This document shows, piece by piece, positions 47,701-56,418 of a stretch of 64,000 nt of DNA (positions are counted from its first letter, which is position 1; every line of letters starts with the position of its first letter). A model generated the notes under the pieces. That model was not told the DNA's origin and searched no databases. It saw only the letters and a program-made list of their open reading frames with translations. This DNA comes from Phormidium tenue FACHB-1052 (GTDB lineage: Bacteria; Cyanobacteriota; Cyanobacteriia; Phormidesmidales; Phormidesmidaceae), in contig NZ_JACJQN010000001.1 of assembly GCF_014696675.1 (NCBI RefSeq), forward strand, positions 774,530-838,529. The letters run 5' to 3'. Made by a program: the position numbers and the translations under genes.

Positions 47701-48022
47701 GCTCAAAATACAGGTCAATGCTGACCTGCCCCTCTCGGGTCTGAGAAAACACCTGGATGACGCCCTCAGTGGCGGAAAGGGCTTCTTCTAGGGGGCGAGT
47801 TACTTCGTCAATGGCAACCTCGGGCGATAGACCCGGCGTGTCGCCCCGGAGGCCAATGCGGGGGTAGGTGATGGAGGGCAGCAGGTCTACTGGCAGCTGC
47901 GAAGTAATGAAAAAGCCCATCACAAAGACGGTCAGCGTCAGCATCAGGGTGCCGATGTGTTGGCGAATGGCCAGCCCGCTGATGCTAAAGCTGCTCTTGG
48001 GAAAGGAGGAGGGGGTGGTCAT
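44795..48022 (-). CDS. RND-family efflux transporter inner-membrane subunit (AcrB/MexF-like)
   Basis: 1075-residue HAE1-type pump with twelve membrane helices and two large periplasmic loops. The N-terminus FVMGFFITSQLPVDLLPSI follows the first helix. The proton-relay helix 4 is LGGLALGVGIVVDNSIVMLENM with paired acidic residues. The second half repeats the layout (VVGAVLLVGIVVNNAIIMVELAN). It probably extrudes hydrophobic compounds by proton antiport, with the adaptor encoded just upstream and a TolC-like channel from elsewhere. Gene order is adaptor then pump, separated by a 116-bp low-complexity repeat. Confidence 0.95.
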   Translation of the reverse strand: MTTPSSFPKSSFSISGLAIRQHIGTLMLTLTVFVMGFFITSQLPVDLLPSITYPRIGLRGDTPGLSPEVAIDEVTRPLEEALSATEGVIQVFSQTREGQVSIDLYFEPGGNIDQALNDATATLNRARSTLPENLETPRLFKADPSQLPVYEMALTSDRLSSQELRIFAEEELARELQQVPGVASTDVSGGVNEQVQVNVDLRRLQAAGIGVTDIIEALEERNQDISGGRLRGGSEENLTRLVGRFESADELQNILITVPGSDPPQQVYLQDVATVIDGTEEQRVFVNLNGQPAVKVSIQKQPAANTIDVVDGVKAKLEEMRQAGQVPEGMETVATLDESRFIRNSINNVTMSGLSGAALAGLVVLLFLGSLRQTFIIVLAIPLATLMALILMGLFGLSLNVFSLGGLALGVGIVVDNSIVMLENMAKRAEEMELSRQEGRYSVREAIFQAEASSQELESALFASTITNLVAVLPFLLIGGFIALIFNELILSVSFSVAASLVVGITIVPALAARLIMGRPTRSLQSWGPFRWFNNRLEGVTIGYGRLLSRVIRNRILVIALALLVFGGSSLWMVGQIPQEILPRISTGQARVNARLPAGTTVEDNRRVMQAVDEVLLAQPETDYVFTTAGGSLFGSSTSENTLRGSSTITLKPGTDTLAFVERVNGELSALPLVDTRINVNPESVRGLVLSNSPVRSDLDVGLQGDDSEALLEAGQQVVAALGEQATLARFRPEGEDPQEEVRIVPDWDRAADLGLSAADIGATIQTALNGSVPTQLQRGDRLVDVQVQIEPGSVQQSSQLLDIPLFTDGGQRIQLGDIATVGLGPAPGEIQRINRRQVYLIGGDLAEGASLGAALAEAQAILAGIELPEGVTVLPSSAAETNSELQQSLVVLGALAAFLVFVVMAVQYNSLIDPLVIMLTVPLALAGGILGLYVTQTAIGATVVVGAVLLVGIVVNNAIIMVELANQIYEATGCSRQEAILRAAPRRLRPILMTTCTTVLGLFPLALGIGEGAEFLQPLGVVVFSGLSLATVLTLFIIPCFYTLLHGGFGSGGKRTVIEDDFVEPVDSPEVFQS

Positions 48023-48060
48023 GGATGGAGGAGTGTGAGGGTGCGAAGGCGGTGGTGGAG

Positions 48061-48134
48061 TTAGTTTTGAGTGCTTAGTTTTGAGTTTTGAGTGCTCTAG
48101 GAATCGCTTAATTCAAAGTTCAAAATTCAAAACT
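48061..48134. repeat. AT-rich inverted repeat between adaptor and pump genes
   Basis: AGTTTTGAGTTTTGAG (48077-48092) pairs with TTCAAAATTCAAAACT (48119-48134) through A-T and G-T pairs. Same style as 29522-29612. It could modulate the ratio of adaptor to pump message. Confidence 0.5.
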
Positions 48135-48138
48135 TTGC

Positions 48139-49410
48139 TCAACTTTCGGAGGTCAAACTGAGCTCTACGGATTGCCCGGCTTCTAGGGGCTGGCTGCTGC
48201 GGACGACATACTGTTCACCGGGGGCGAGGCCGGAGAGAATCGTTACCTGGCCGTCGGCGCGATCGCCCACCTGCACTGATCGCGACTCGACCACCGGGTC
48301 ACCGTCAGTGTCGGTGACAACAAAGATTTGGTTGTCGCTACTTTCTGCGGTCTCCAGGGCGCTTTCAGGCACAACAACGGCGTTGGATTGATTGCCGGTG
48401 CTGGTCACGCGGGCCAGCAGACCGCTGCTGATGCGGCTGCCAGGGTTGGCCACGGTGATCTCAATGGGCAGCAGACGCGAGGTGCTGTCGGCTACCGGCG
48501 AAATACGCGTCACTTGCCCGGTGAAAGTTTCGTCGGGGAAGGCATCAATGGCAATCTCAACCGATTGCCCCACGCTAAATTCGCTGAGGTTGCTGTCGGC
48601 CACTTGAATGACCACCAAGACTTCTGACAGATCACCCAGGGTTAAAACGGCTTCCCCAGGCAGGATCAAATCGCCGGGCTCAGCGGCCCGCTCAAGCACG
48701 ATGCCCGACAATGACGCGGTTAGGTTGGCGAAGGAGAGACGCTGCTGGGCCTCGCGCAAGATCGCTCGCTGGGCTTCGACCCGCTGCTGGGCCGCTGCAA
48801 CGGCCTGCTGCCGAGTGCGTACCTGCTCTTGGGACGAGGCTAGGGCTTGTTCAGAGGTGCGCAGGGTGGTTTGGGCTTGCTCGGCGGCCTGGGTCGAGAT
48901 TGCCCCCTGGGAGGCGAGGGTCGCCAGACGCTGGGCGTCGTTGCTGGCCTGCTGGAGCCGCACCCGCGCGTCTTCGATCGAGGTGCGAATGTCGGCCAGT
49001 TCAGCCTCAGCCTGAGCGACCTCAAACTGGCGGGCGGCGAGTTCGGCCTGGGCTTCGCCCACGGCGGTTTGCAGCAGCACATTGTCGATGGTGGCGATCA
49101 CCTGGCCCTGCTGCACCGTGTCGCCAACGTCGCGGGATAGGGAAAGCAGCCGGCCTTCGGCCTGCGATCGCAGCGAAACTTCTCTCGCCGGGCTGGTGGT
49201 GCCGGTGTAAACTCGGCTCGAATCTTCGGCGGCGGCAGCAACCGCTGTATCGACAACGGTGGAACCCTCCTGCTGCTCAGGCTGGGCCTGGGCAGCGGGC
49301 TCGATGGGTTTGCCACAGGCTATCGTTGCGATCGCCATCGCCCCAATCAGCACTAGCCCCGGCAATCGCCTTAGGGAGGGTCGTGGCCCCCCAAAATGAC
49401 CAACAACCAT
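48139..49410 (-). CDS. RND efflux periplasmic adaptor (membrane fusion protein), lipoprotein
   Basis: 423 residues. Twin export features: Arg-rich start, hydrophobic VLIGAMAIATIAC with lipobox cysteine at about 32. Then a barrel-sandwich hybrid (SLRSQAEGRLLSLSRDVGDTV), a long Gln/Ala-rich coiled-coil hairpin (about 110-215), a return barrel (GIVLERAAEPGDLILPGEAVL) and a membrane-proximal domain near the C-terminus. It links the pump at 44795 to an outer-membrane channel. No TolC gene lies in the window. Upstream gene of the pump operon. Confidence 0.93.
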   Translation of the reverse strand: MVVGHFGGPRPSLRRLPGLVLIGAMAIATIACGKPIEPAAQAQPEQQEGSTVVDTAVAAAAEDSSRVYTGTTSPAREVSLRSQAEGRLLSLSRDVGDTVQQGQVIATIDNVLLQTAVGEAQAELAARQFEVAQAEAELADIRTSIEDARVRLQQASNDAQRLATLASQGAISTQAAEQAQTTLRTSEQALASSQEQVRTRQQAVAAAQQRVEAQRAILREAQQRLSFANLTASLSGIVLERAAEPGDLILPGEAVLTLGDLSEVLVVIQVADSNLSEFSVGQSVEIAIDAFPDETFTGQVTRISPVADSTSRLLPIEITVANPGSRISSGLLARVTSTGNQSNAVVVPESALETAESSDNQIFVVTDTDGDPVVESRSVQVGDRADGQVTILSGLAPGEQYVVRSSQPLEAGQSVELSLTSES

Positions 49411-49677
49411 ACCAAATACCCCTAATCTGCTGCTTTACTTTACTTTACACTTCTCACCCGGGCTTCTACCTTTCAGCAGATGCTACCTCCAGCGGCGATG
49501 GGCTGACCCTCACTTTGACACCCCCTTATATTCAGAACAGGGCTACAGACCAGTGCCCTTAAACAGGAGCGCTGGTGCCTTTTTAGCATTGAATAATTAC
49601 AGAAAGATGACGAAAAGATGACAGTAGCAGCGCTAGGAAGCGCTGGTTAGTGCCGGCGCTAGCCCAAGCCAGGCAAG

Positions 49678-50586
49678 CTAGGGGTAGAGCCAGACCTGGG
49701 TTGTCTGGAGCCCAGCCACCACGCCCCTGGCCTGATACCCGAGTTCCGAGGCCCGCTGGCTGTTAGACGACACATCCGGTGGGCGGGCAGCAGGCATAGA
49801 AACATCGGCCTGTTTACTCGGCACTAGCAGCGCTTGGTCAAACCCAAACACCTCGACCAGGTGCAGGCCAAAGGCGTAGCGGCTGAGGCGATCGGGGCCG
49901 CCGAGGTGCAGCAGCCCGGATGCCCGCTCCAGGGCCAGCAGCAGGCCAGCGGCGGCATCCTCCACGTAAGCCGGGGTGCGAAACTCGTCGGTAAACAGGT
50001 GTAGGGGCTGCCCCGCCTCCAGGGTGCGCAGAAACCCCTGCAAAAAGCATTCTGCCGTTGGGCTTTGGGGGCCGTACAGCAGCGGCATGCGGCAGATGGC
50101 GGCGGCGGGATGGGCGGCCTGAATGATGGCTTCAGCTTCGACCTTATGGCGACCGTAAACGTTGATCGGGCTGGGGGGAGAGGTTTCGTCGTAGGGGGCC
50201 GCCTGGCCGTCAAACACCTGGTCGGTGGAGGTGAAGACAAAGGGAATTTGACGCTCACCGCAAAACTGAGCCAGCACCCGCGTGGCCTCAACATTCATGG
50301 CATAGGAGAGATCGGGTTCCTGCTCACAGCGGTTGGGCTGCGACAGGGCAGCGGTGTGAATCACAGCGTCGGGGGCGACCTGGACGAGCCAGTCTTTGAA
50401 GGCGATCGCATCGGTGAGGTCAATACAGTGCAGCTCGACCCCCGGCAGCGGCGGTGCGTGGCGGTGGTAAGTGCCCTCGACCTGCCAGGTCGCCTGGGCC
50501 GCGCGGGCCAGATGCCAGCCCAAAAAACCGCTAGCCCCGGTAATCAGCAGGCGGCGGTGGGTTGAGGCCAAGGTTGGGTGTGCCAT
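49678..50586 (-). CDS. NAD(P)-dependent sugar reductase/epimerase (RmlD-like extended SDR)
   Basis: 302 residues. The Rossmann motif is LLITGASGFLGWH at about 13-25. The catalytic triad region is FTSTDQVFDG (Ser/Thr) with NVYGRHKVEAE (YxxxK near residue 144-150). APYDETSPPSPIN matches dTDP-4-dehydrorhamnose reductases, the likeliest role being a nucleotide-sugar reductase for surface glycans. No other rml gene is nearby, so the substrate is uncertain. Divergent from the MscS-like gene with start codons 20-65 bp apart. Confidence 0.83.
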   Translation of the reverse strand: MAHPTLASTHRRLLITGASGFLGWHLARAAQATWQVEGTYHRHAPPLPGVELHCIDLTDAIAFKDWLVQVAPDAVIHTAALSQPNRCEQEPDLSYAMNVEATRVLAQFCGERQIPFVFTSTDQVFDGQAAPYDETSPPSPINVYGRHKVEAEAIIQAAHPAAAICRMPLLYGPQSPTAECFLQGFLRTLEAGQPLHLFTDEFRTPAYVEDAAAGLLLALERASGLLHLGGPDRLSRYAFGLHLVEVFGFDQALLVPSKQADVSMPAARPPDVSSNSQRASELGYQARGVVAGLQTTQVWLYP

Positions 50587-50651
50587 AGCGCCCGAGATGG
50601 GATTGAATGAAGGTTTGTCGAGCGATGCACCTAGGGGAGTTAGACAACCGT

Positions 50652-51965
50652 ATGGCTTGGGGAAGACGGCACCATCGGCGGTGGCTCTGGCTGGTAGCGC
50701 TGGGCCTAGGCTTGGCCCTCTGCCTCGGCGGGCCAGCGCCCCACCGGGGCCTGCCCGCCTTGGCTCAGACCACGGTAGACCCAGCGGAACAATTTTTTGC
50801 CGACGTGCTGGTGCGGGGGCAGCCTGTACTTCAGGTGGGGGGCTTGCCCGATATTAGCGCAGCCGATCGGGCAGGGCAAATCAACCGGCGCATTGCCGCT
50901 CTGCTCAACCAGACCGATAACCCAGACCCCATTACCGTCAACGTCGATCGCGATCGCGACCTGGCCACCCTGCAAGTCAACCAGCAGGTGATCATGACCG
51001 TAACCCAGCAAGACGCGCTGGACTTTAACACCGACCTGGCTTCCCTGGGCCAGCGCTGGGCCGTCCTGCTCAACCAGGCCATGGCGCGCACTAACCTGGC
51101 GGCGGCGGTGTCCTATCGCATTCGTGGCACTGCCCAGCAGCTAGTGAGAAACACCCTAGATAACCTGCCTGCACTACTGGGGGCGCTGGTGGTGCTGGTG
51201 CTGACCTGGCTGCTGGCGGCGGTGGTGCGCCACGCCGTGCTGGTGTGGGCCGCAAAAACCGAGGGCGATCGCACCACCGAAGAGCTGATCAGCCGCCTCT
51301 GCTACGGCGGCGTGTGGACTTTGGGCTCTGTGGTAGCCCTTGGGGTAATGGGGCTCAACTTCGCTGCCCTGCTGGGCACGTTGGGCCTCACCAGCGTCGC
51401 CATCGGTTTTAGCCTGCGCGATGTGCTGAGCAACTACATTTCTGGGGTGATTTTGCTAGCCACTCGGCCCTTTCGCATTGGTGACCAGATCGTCATTAAC
51501 AATTTCGAGGGCACGGTGACTCAAATCCAGCTGCGGGCTACCACGGTGCAAACCTACGACGGTCGCCTGGTCTACATTCCCAACCAGGAAGTGTTTCAGA
51601 GCAGCATTACCAACAACACCGCCTCGCCCGTGCGCCTCAGTAGCGTCACCGTGGGCATCGACCACGACGCCGACTTGCCCGACTTGTTTAACCGCATGCA
51701 GCAGCAGATGAAGCAAATTGAGGGGGTTGAGCTTGACCCCGAACCCATTGTGCTGGTGCGAGAATTGACCCCCAGCACCGTGAACCTTGAGGCACAGTTT
51801 TGGGTGAACTCTCGAAAACAGTCGTTTTTGCAAGTGACCTCTCAAGTCTTAGCCGCCATCAAGCTAACGCTGCAAGACGCCCAGTTTGCCGAAACCAATG
51901 CCCCCGAAGACATGGCGATCGAGCCCCTCTCCAACGAGCCCCTACCCAATCCTCCCATCCCTTGA
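50652..51965 (+). CDS. Small-conductance mechanosensitive channel (MscS family)
   Basis: 437 residues from ATG 50652 (an upstream ATG at 50607 adds 15). A signal peptide (WLVALGLGLALCLGG) is followed by an exported N-terminal domain of about 140 residues, then three membrane helices. The pore helix region is LGLTSVAIGFSLRDVLSNYISGVILLATRPFRIGD, the MscS signature. The cytoplasmic beta domain has VTQIQLRATTVQTYDGRLVYIPNQ. It should open on membrane stretch and release solutes after hypo-osmotic shock. The large exported N-terminus is a feature of several cyanobacterial members. Confidence 0.92.
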   Translation: MAWGRRHHRRWLWLVALGLGLALCLGGPAPHRGLPALAQTTVDPAEQFFADVLVRGQPVLQVGGLPDISAADRAGQINRRIAALLNQTDNPDPITVNVDRDRDLATLQVNQQVIMTVTQQDALDFNTDLASLGQRWAVLLNQAMARTNLAAAVSYRIRGTAQQLVRNTLDNLPALLGALVVLVLTWLLAAVVRHAVLVWAAKTEGDRTTEELISRLCYGGVWTLGSVVALGVMGLNFAALLGTLGLTSVAIGFSLRDVLSNYISGVILLATRPFRIGDQIVINNFEGTVTQIQLRATTVQTYDGRLVYIPNQEVFQSSITNNTASPVRLSSVTVGIDHDADLPDLFNRMQQQMKQIEGVELDPEPIVLVRELTPSTVNLEAQFWVNSRKQSFLQVTSQVLAAIKLTLQDAQFAETNAPEDMAIEPLSNEPLPNPPIP

Positions 51966-52030
51966 GCAGCATCTATAGCCGCTAGCGGCAGCGGCGCTAT
52001 TCTTAAACGCACCCCCACTCAGCGGCAGCT

Positions 52031-53047
52031 ATGGAACGCAATCAGTTTCGCATTGGCACCTTCAACCTCAACAACCTGATGCTGCCCGATCGCGAGTTTT
52101 ACCCTGGCGAGGTGCATTCCCAGGTCAACTATCTCAAAAAGCTCACCTGGATTGGGGCCCAGCTCGATCGCATGAAGGTCGATATCTGCGGCTTTCAGGA
52201 GGTGTTTCACCGGGGGGCGCTAAAAGAAGCGTTGCACCGCAGCGAATACCACCAGCAGCACGAGATTGTTATGGCTGAAGGGTTTGGGCGGGGGCCGGGG
52301 GTGGCGCTGGCGACCCGGTTTCAGGTTTTGGGGCAGCGCATGTACGACGAGTTTCCGCCCGAGAGCGTGCTCGATTTGGAGGGGGCTGAGATCCCAATTC
52401 GGCGGTTTTCGCACCCGGTATTAGCGGTTGATCTGGCTCTAACTGAGGCGATTCACTGCACCGTGTTTGTAGTGCACCTGAAGTCAAAGCGACCCATGAT
52501 GACCAACGGTGTCGACCGCAGCGATCCGGTCGAAATTGCTAAGGGCTATGCCCGCTCACTGATTCGCCGCACTGCCGAGGCCGCTGCCCTGCGGTTTTTG
52601 CTGATGGAGGGGCTGCGCGATCGCCGCTACCCGGTGATTGTCATGGGCGATGTCAACGACAACCACACCGCCGTCACCACCCAAATCGTGGCTGGGCAGC
52701 CCCCCTGGGAACGCTGGCCCTACCGCAAAAAAGCCCCAGTGTGGGATGTGCTGCTGTACCAGGCAAAAGACATTCAGGCCCGGCTGGGCTACGGCGACCA
52801 CTACTACACCCACATTCACAACGGCCACTATGACAGCCTCGACCACATCATGGTGAGCGAAGAATTTTCGGCCCAAAACCGCGATCGCATTGGCCGAGTC
52901 ACCTACGTCTCAGTGTTTAACGACCACCTGTTTGATCAAACCCTGCTCGACGACAACATCGAACCCTGGCAGTCTGACCACGGCCAGGTGGTGGCCACCA
53001 TCGAACTCAACCCGCCCTTGTCAAGTCGTCCCCAGTTAGTGGTCTAA
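52031..53047 (+). CDS. Endonuclease/exonuclease/phosphatase (EEP) family hydrolase
   Basis: 338 residues. EEP fold metal-dependent phosphodiesterase: Asn in IGTFNLNNLM, catalytic Glu in DICGFQEV, Asp/Asn in VMGDVNDNHTAV, and the C-terminal Asp-His in QSDHGQV. There is no export signal. The family covers DNases, sphingomyelinases and inositol phosphatases; nothing here fixes the substrate. It lies 65 bp after the mscS-like stop on the same strand. Confidence 0.87.
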   Translation: MERNQFRIGTFNLNNLMLPDREFYPGEVHSQVNYLKKLTWIGAQLDRMKVDICGFQEVFHRGALKEALHRSEYHQQHEIVMAEGFGRGPGVALATRFQVLGQRMYDEFPPESVLDLEGAEIPIRRFSHPVLAVDLALTEAIHCTVFVVHLKSKRPMMTNGVDRSDPVEIAKGYARSLIRRTAEAAALRFLLMEGLRDRRYPVIVMGDVNDNHTAVTTQIVAGQPPWERWPYRKKAPVWDVLLYQAKDIQARLGYGDHYYTHIHNGHYDSLDHIMVSEEFSAQNRDRIGRVTYVSVFNDHLFDQTLLDDNIEPWQSDHGQVVATIELNPPLSSRPQLVV

Positions 53048-53172
53048 GGGGGTCAGGGGAGAAATCGCCAACGGGTTAGTTCCAAATCAATGGGAATTAA
53101 ATAGAGTCGGGGTGGATAGGAACTTAGGGTAAAGTCGGGGTTTCAACGGCTGCTGACATTGGGTTTATCTCT

Positions 53173-54393
53173 GTGGCCTCTGGCATGACATTGACCTTGA
53201 ACTGGCTGACTCTGGGGCAGGGGTTGGTGCTGGCGCTCAGCTACCTGGGGCTGGCACTGGGCTACGTGCCAGGCCTGCGGATGAACCGGGCCACCATTGC
53301 CCTGGTCAGTGCAGCGGTGCTGGTGGCCCTGGGCACCCTGTCTCTGGAAGCCGCCTGGGCCGCCATTGATGCCAACACCATTGTGTTTTTGCTCAGCATG
53401 ATGGTGGTCAACGCCTACCTCTCCTACGCCGGTTTTTTTGCCCTGGCCCTGGTGCAGCTACTGCGCTTGACTCGCAGCCCCCTGGGTCTGCTGGTGCTGT
53501 TGACTCTAGGCACGGGGGCGCTGTCGGCGGTGTTTCTCAACGACACCCTGGCCCTGGTGAGCACGCCGCTGACCCTACAGCTCACCCGGGCGCTCAAACT
53601 CAACCCAGTACCCTACCTGCTGGCGATCGCCGGAGCGACCAACACCGGCTCCCTCGCCACCCTCAGCGGCAACCCACAAAATATTTTGGTGGGGTCGTTT
53701 TCAGACATTGGCTACCTGGCCTTTGCACAAGCACTGCTGCCGATCGCGGTGGTGGGGCTGGCCTTGCAAGTCGGCCTGCTGTGGTTGCTCTATCCAGAGG
53801 TGCGATCGCTGACCCCCTGCCCACCGCCAGTGCTGCCTCGCCTGCGCCTGCATCGGCCCCTGCTGGTCAAAACCACCGTGGTATCGGCCCTGCTGCTGAG
53901 CGCGTTTATTGTGGGCCTGCCCCTGGCCGAGTCGGCCTTTGTGGCCGCCGCCGCCCTGCTGATTACCCGCCGTATCAAGCCCGAGCGGGTGCTAGGGGCG
54001 GTCGATTGGTCGCTGCTGGTCATGTTTTCGGGGTTGTTTATTCTCACGGAGGCGGTGCGATCGCTCCAGGTGCTCGACGCGGTAGCCCCGTGGGTCGCTC
54101 ACCCCGCCGGGCTGCTAGTGGTAACGGCGGGGCTTTCTAACCTGATCTCCAACGTGCCTGCGGTACTGCTGATTCAGGGCCTCATTGCCCCAGACGATAC
54201 CCAGAGCTGGCTGCTGCTGGCGGCGGGCTCTACCCTGGCGGGCAATCTCACCCTATTTGGCTCGGTGGCCAACCTGATCACGGTGGAAGCTGCCGCGGCG
54301 GCGGGCTATCCCGTCACCGTCTGGCAGCACCTGCGCTTTGGTCTGCCGCTCACCCTGCTCACCCTGGCGCTGACCTATGTTTGGGTCGTTTAG
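53173..54393 (+). CDS. SLC13/ArsB-type anion transporter
   Basis: 406 residues from GTG 53173 (ATG 53185 is equally possible). Eleven or so hydrophobic helices in two inverted halves. The landmarks are AVFLNDTLALVSTPL and SGNPQNILVG in the first half, and NLISNVPAVLLIQG with SVANLITVE in the second, the paired SNT-type hairpins of the ion-transporter superfamily. The substrate may be arsenite, a dicarboxylate, sulfate or Na+/H+; not decidable. Convergent with the response regulator gene; 135 bp between stops. Confidence 0.87.
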   Translation: MASGMTLTLNWLTLGQGLVLALSYLGLALGYVPGLRMNRATIALVSAAVLVALGTLSLEAAWAAIDANTIVFLLSMMVVNAYLSYAGFFALALVQLLRLTRSPLGLLVLLTLGTGALSAVFLNDTLALVSTPLTLQLTRALKLNPVPYLLAIAGATNTGSLATLSGNPQNILVGSFSDIGYLAFAQALLPIAVVGLALQVGLLWLLYPEVRSLTPCPPPVLPRLRLHRPLLVKTTVVSALLLSAFIVGLPLAESAFVAAAALLITRRIKPERVLGAVDWSLLVMFSGLFILTEAVRSLQVLDAVAPWVAHPAGLLVVTAGLSNLISNVPAVLLIQGLIAPDDTQSWLLLAAGSTLAGNLTLFGSVANLITVEAAAAAGYPVTVWQHLRFGLPLTLLTLALTYVWVV

Positions 54394-54528
54394 AGCTGTG
54401 GAATAGCCTCCCATAAAGCAGTGGTAGCACTGACAGGGCGATTCAGCTATTGCTAAACCTTCACCAGGCTGGAGGGGGTAGGTTGAGCCCTTAGCAACCA
54501 CGCGCTCAACCCCTCGGTCAACCAGACC

Positions 54529-55182
54529 TTAGGTATTGGAAGGTGATGTAATCAGGCCTTTTTGCAGTGCAAGAAGGGCGGCTTGGGTGCGATCGCGCAC
54601 ATCCAGCTTTTGCAAAATGGCATGGATATGAACTCTAACGGTGCCTGGAGTAATGTAAAAGGCTTCTGCAATTTCTTGAGTCGTCTTGCCCACCGTAATT
54701 AGCTGCAAAATTTGTTTTTCTCGGGGTGTCAACAGAAACTCAGGGGCTCTTTTCGATTGGGCAATATTCTGAATTTCAAGGGTTGCCGTGTGATCCCACC
54801 AGGAAGCTCCGGCGATGACCGATCTAAGGGCTAAAACCAAGCTCTCTGGAGCACCACCTTTCAAAAAATATCCCCGCACGCCTATCTCAATCAACTGATT
54901 TATCAGAGCGCTATCGGCCCGCGACGTGAGTATCAAAATGGGTAGCTGAGGACATTTCTGCTTAGCCTGACGACAGACCTCGACACCGCCAATTCTCGGC
55001 AGTCCAATATCGAGCAAAACTATGTCAAACTCGTGTTGTTCTACCAGATTAAGCGCCGTTTCGCCGTCCCCAGCCTCTATAACAGCTTCGATGTCAGCTT
55101 CCTGCTGCAACTTCATGCACAGTCCTAAACGAAAGAGTTCATCGTCTTCCACTAAGAGAACTCGCAGCCTTGGAGCATCCAT
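54529..55182 (-). CDS. NarL/FixJ-type response regulator
   Basis: 217 residues from ATG 55182 (a TTG two codons upstream is open). Receiver domain 1-120: acidic pocket VEDDE, phosphoacceptor Asp58 in IVLLDIGLPR, conserved Thr/Ser in ILTSRAD and Lys in YFLKGGAPE. The LuxR-type HTH at about 145-207 is LTPREKQILQLITVGKTTQEIAEAFYITPGTVRVHI. It is a DNA-binding transcription factor. The cognate kinase gene ends 21 bp upstream, and the ammonium transporter precedes that, so nitrogen-linked genes are candidate targets. Confidence 0.95.
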   Translation of the reverse strand: MDAPRLRVLLVEDDELFRLGLCMKLQQEADIEAVIEAGDGETALNLVEQHEFDIVLLDIGLPRIGGVEVCRQAKQKCPQLPILILTSRADSALINQLIEIGVRGYFLKGGAPESLVLALRSVIAGASWWDHTATLEIQNIAQSKRAPEFLLTPREKQILQLITVGKTTQEIAEAFYITPGTVRVHIHAILQKLDVRDRTQAALLALQKGLITSPSNT

Positions 55183-55203
55183 GGTCAATAGTTGTGAAGG
55201 AAG

Positions 55204-56310
55204 TTAGACAGATTGTCCCGGCAGACGAAAGCCAAACAGTGCCCCGCAAGGCGTACGGTTTTCAGCCCAAATTTTGCCTCCGTGGGCCTCAACAATCTGC
55301 CGAGATAAGTATAGACCTAAACCCGAGCCCTTGGCCTGGCGATCGCTACACCCCTGGTAGAACCGTTCAAACAGCTGGGGCAGCTCTTCTGGGCGAATCC
55401 CTAACCCTTCATCTAATACTTTGACCACCTGCTGATTGAGTTCAGAATCCTGACAAACTTCTAAAACAATGTCAACTCTGCCATCTATAGGGGAGTGATA
55501 AATAGCATTAATCAACAAATTTGATATCACTCGATGAAGCTGCAAGCAATCTCCGTCAACCCAGCAGGACTCTGCCGCTATAGCAGTTGGGCTAAAGCTA
55601 ATCGAAACCCGGTAGCTCGAGGCTAAATCACTTAAAGTATGAACAACTTGCTCTACCAATTCGACTAAATTGACGCGCGATATTGTAAGCCGAACCCCCT
55701 CCGCATCATTACGGTAGATGTCTAATACAGTTTCAACCAGGTGCAAGCTAGTTTTCTGGCTGCGCATCATGGTTGCCAATACCTGTTGCTGAGCCTCCGT
55801 GACGCGGCCAAAACGCTCCTGCTGAAAGACTTCTAGCGTCTCTATAGCGCCCAGCAAAGGCGTTTTAAGGTCATGGGTTAAAGTAGAAACAAAATTTTCC
55901 CGAAAGGTGGCCAGTTGTTCTTGTAGCTGTAGCTTTGTTTGCTGTTGGGCAATGGCTTCCTCATAGTAGCGATTGCGGTGGCTTAGCACCCCCGCCACCA
56001 CGATTGCAGCGACGGCAATAATGCGATTGCCAACCGTATAGGGGGTAATAATGTGGCTACCGGGAATCCACAAGTTAAAAAGAGTTAAAAAAGACGCCAG
56101 TAGCGTTAAACGAAATGCAAAATGTGAGTTTAATCGTAGGGTGGCGAGCAGAATAGGGCCAATGTATAAATAACTAAAGACATAGTCTGCTGATGAAAAC
56201 AGTTCCAGCAATATAATAATTACAAATAAGCTACCTGTTATCCAAAGAATGCCTAATTGAGAAACTGGGCGCAATTCATGGGGTCTTTGGTCAATGAGTC
56301 GGTCAGCCAT
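55204..56310 (-). CDS. Membrane sensor histidine kinase
   Basis: 368 residues from ATG 56310. Four or so N-terminal membrane helices (about 18-110), with no large periplasmic domain, form the sensor. HisKA has His146 in FVSTLTHDLKTPLLGAIETL. The HATPase has N-box VISNLLINAIYHSP, G1 DEGLGIR, F-box LFERFYQG and G2 GSGLGLYLSRQIVEAHGG. An upstream in-frame ATG at 56400 would code through a terminator hairpin and is rejected. The gene lies between amt and the NarL-type regulator; a sensor embedded in the membrane next to Amt could read ammonium transport. Confidence 0.92.
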   Translation of the reverse strand: MADRLIDQRPHELRPVSQLGILWITGSLFVIIILLELFSSADYVFSYLYIGPILLATLRLNSHFAFRLTLLASFLTLFNLWIPGSHIITPYTVGNRIIAVAAIVVAGVLSHRNRYYEEAIAQQQTKLQLQEQLATFRENFVSTLTHDLKTPLLGAIETLEVFQQERFGRVTEAQQQVLATMMRSQKTSLHLVETVLDIYRNDAEGVRLTISRVNLVELVEQVVHTLSDLASSYRVSISFSPTAIAAESCWVDGDCLQLHRVISNLLINAIYHSPIDGRVDIVLEVCQDSELNQQVVKVLDEGLGIRPEELPQLFERFYQGCSDRQAKGSGLGLYLSRQIVEAHGGKIWAENRTPCGALFGFRLPGQSV

Positions 56311-56335
56311 AGAGCCACCCAGGGGAACTTGCCTC

Positions 56336-56386
56336 AAAAATAGCAGGAGCCAGAATACTAAGCCTTTTAGTACTCTAGCTCCTGCT
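56336..56386 (-). terminator. Terminator/attenuator between amt and the kinase gene
   Basis: On the minus strand a 20-bp stem (arms 56367-56386 and 56342-56361, two G-T-type mismatches, five-base loop) is followed by ATTTTTG. It lies 33-77 bp past the amt stop and directly before the kinase start, so it should cut most amt transcripts short of the two-component genes. Confidence 0.85.
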
Positions 56387-56418
56387 GTTTGAAAAGACAC
56401 CGTTTACAAGGTCAACAG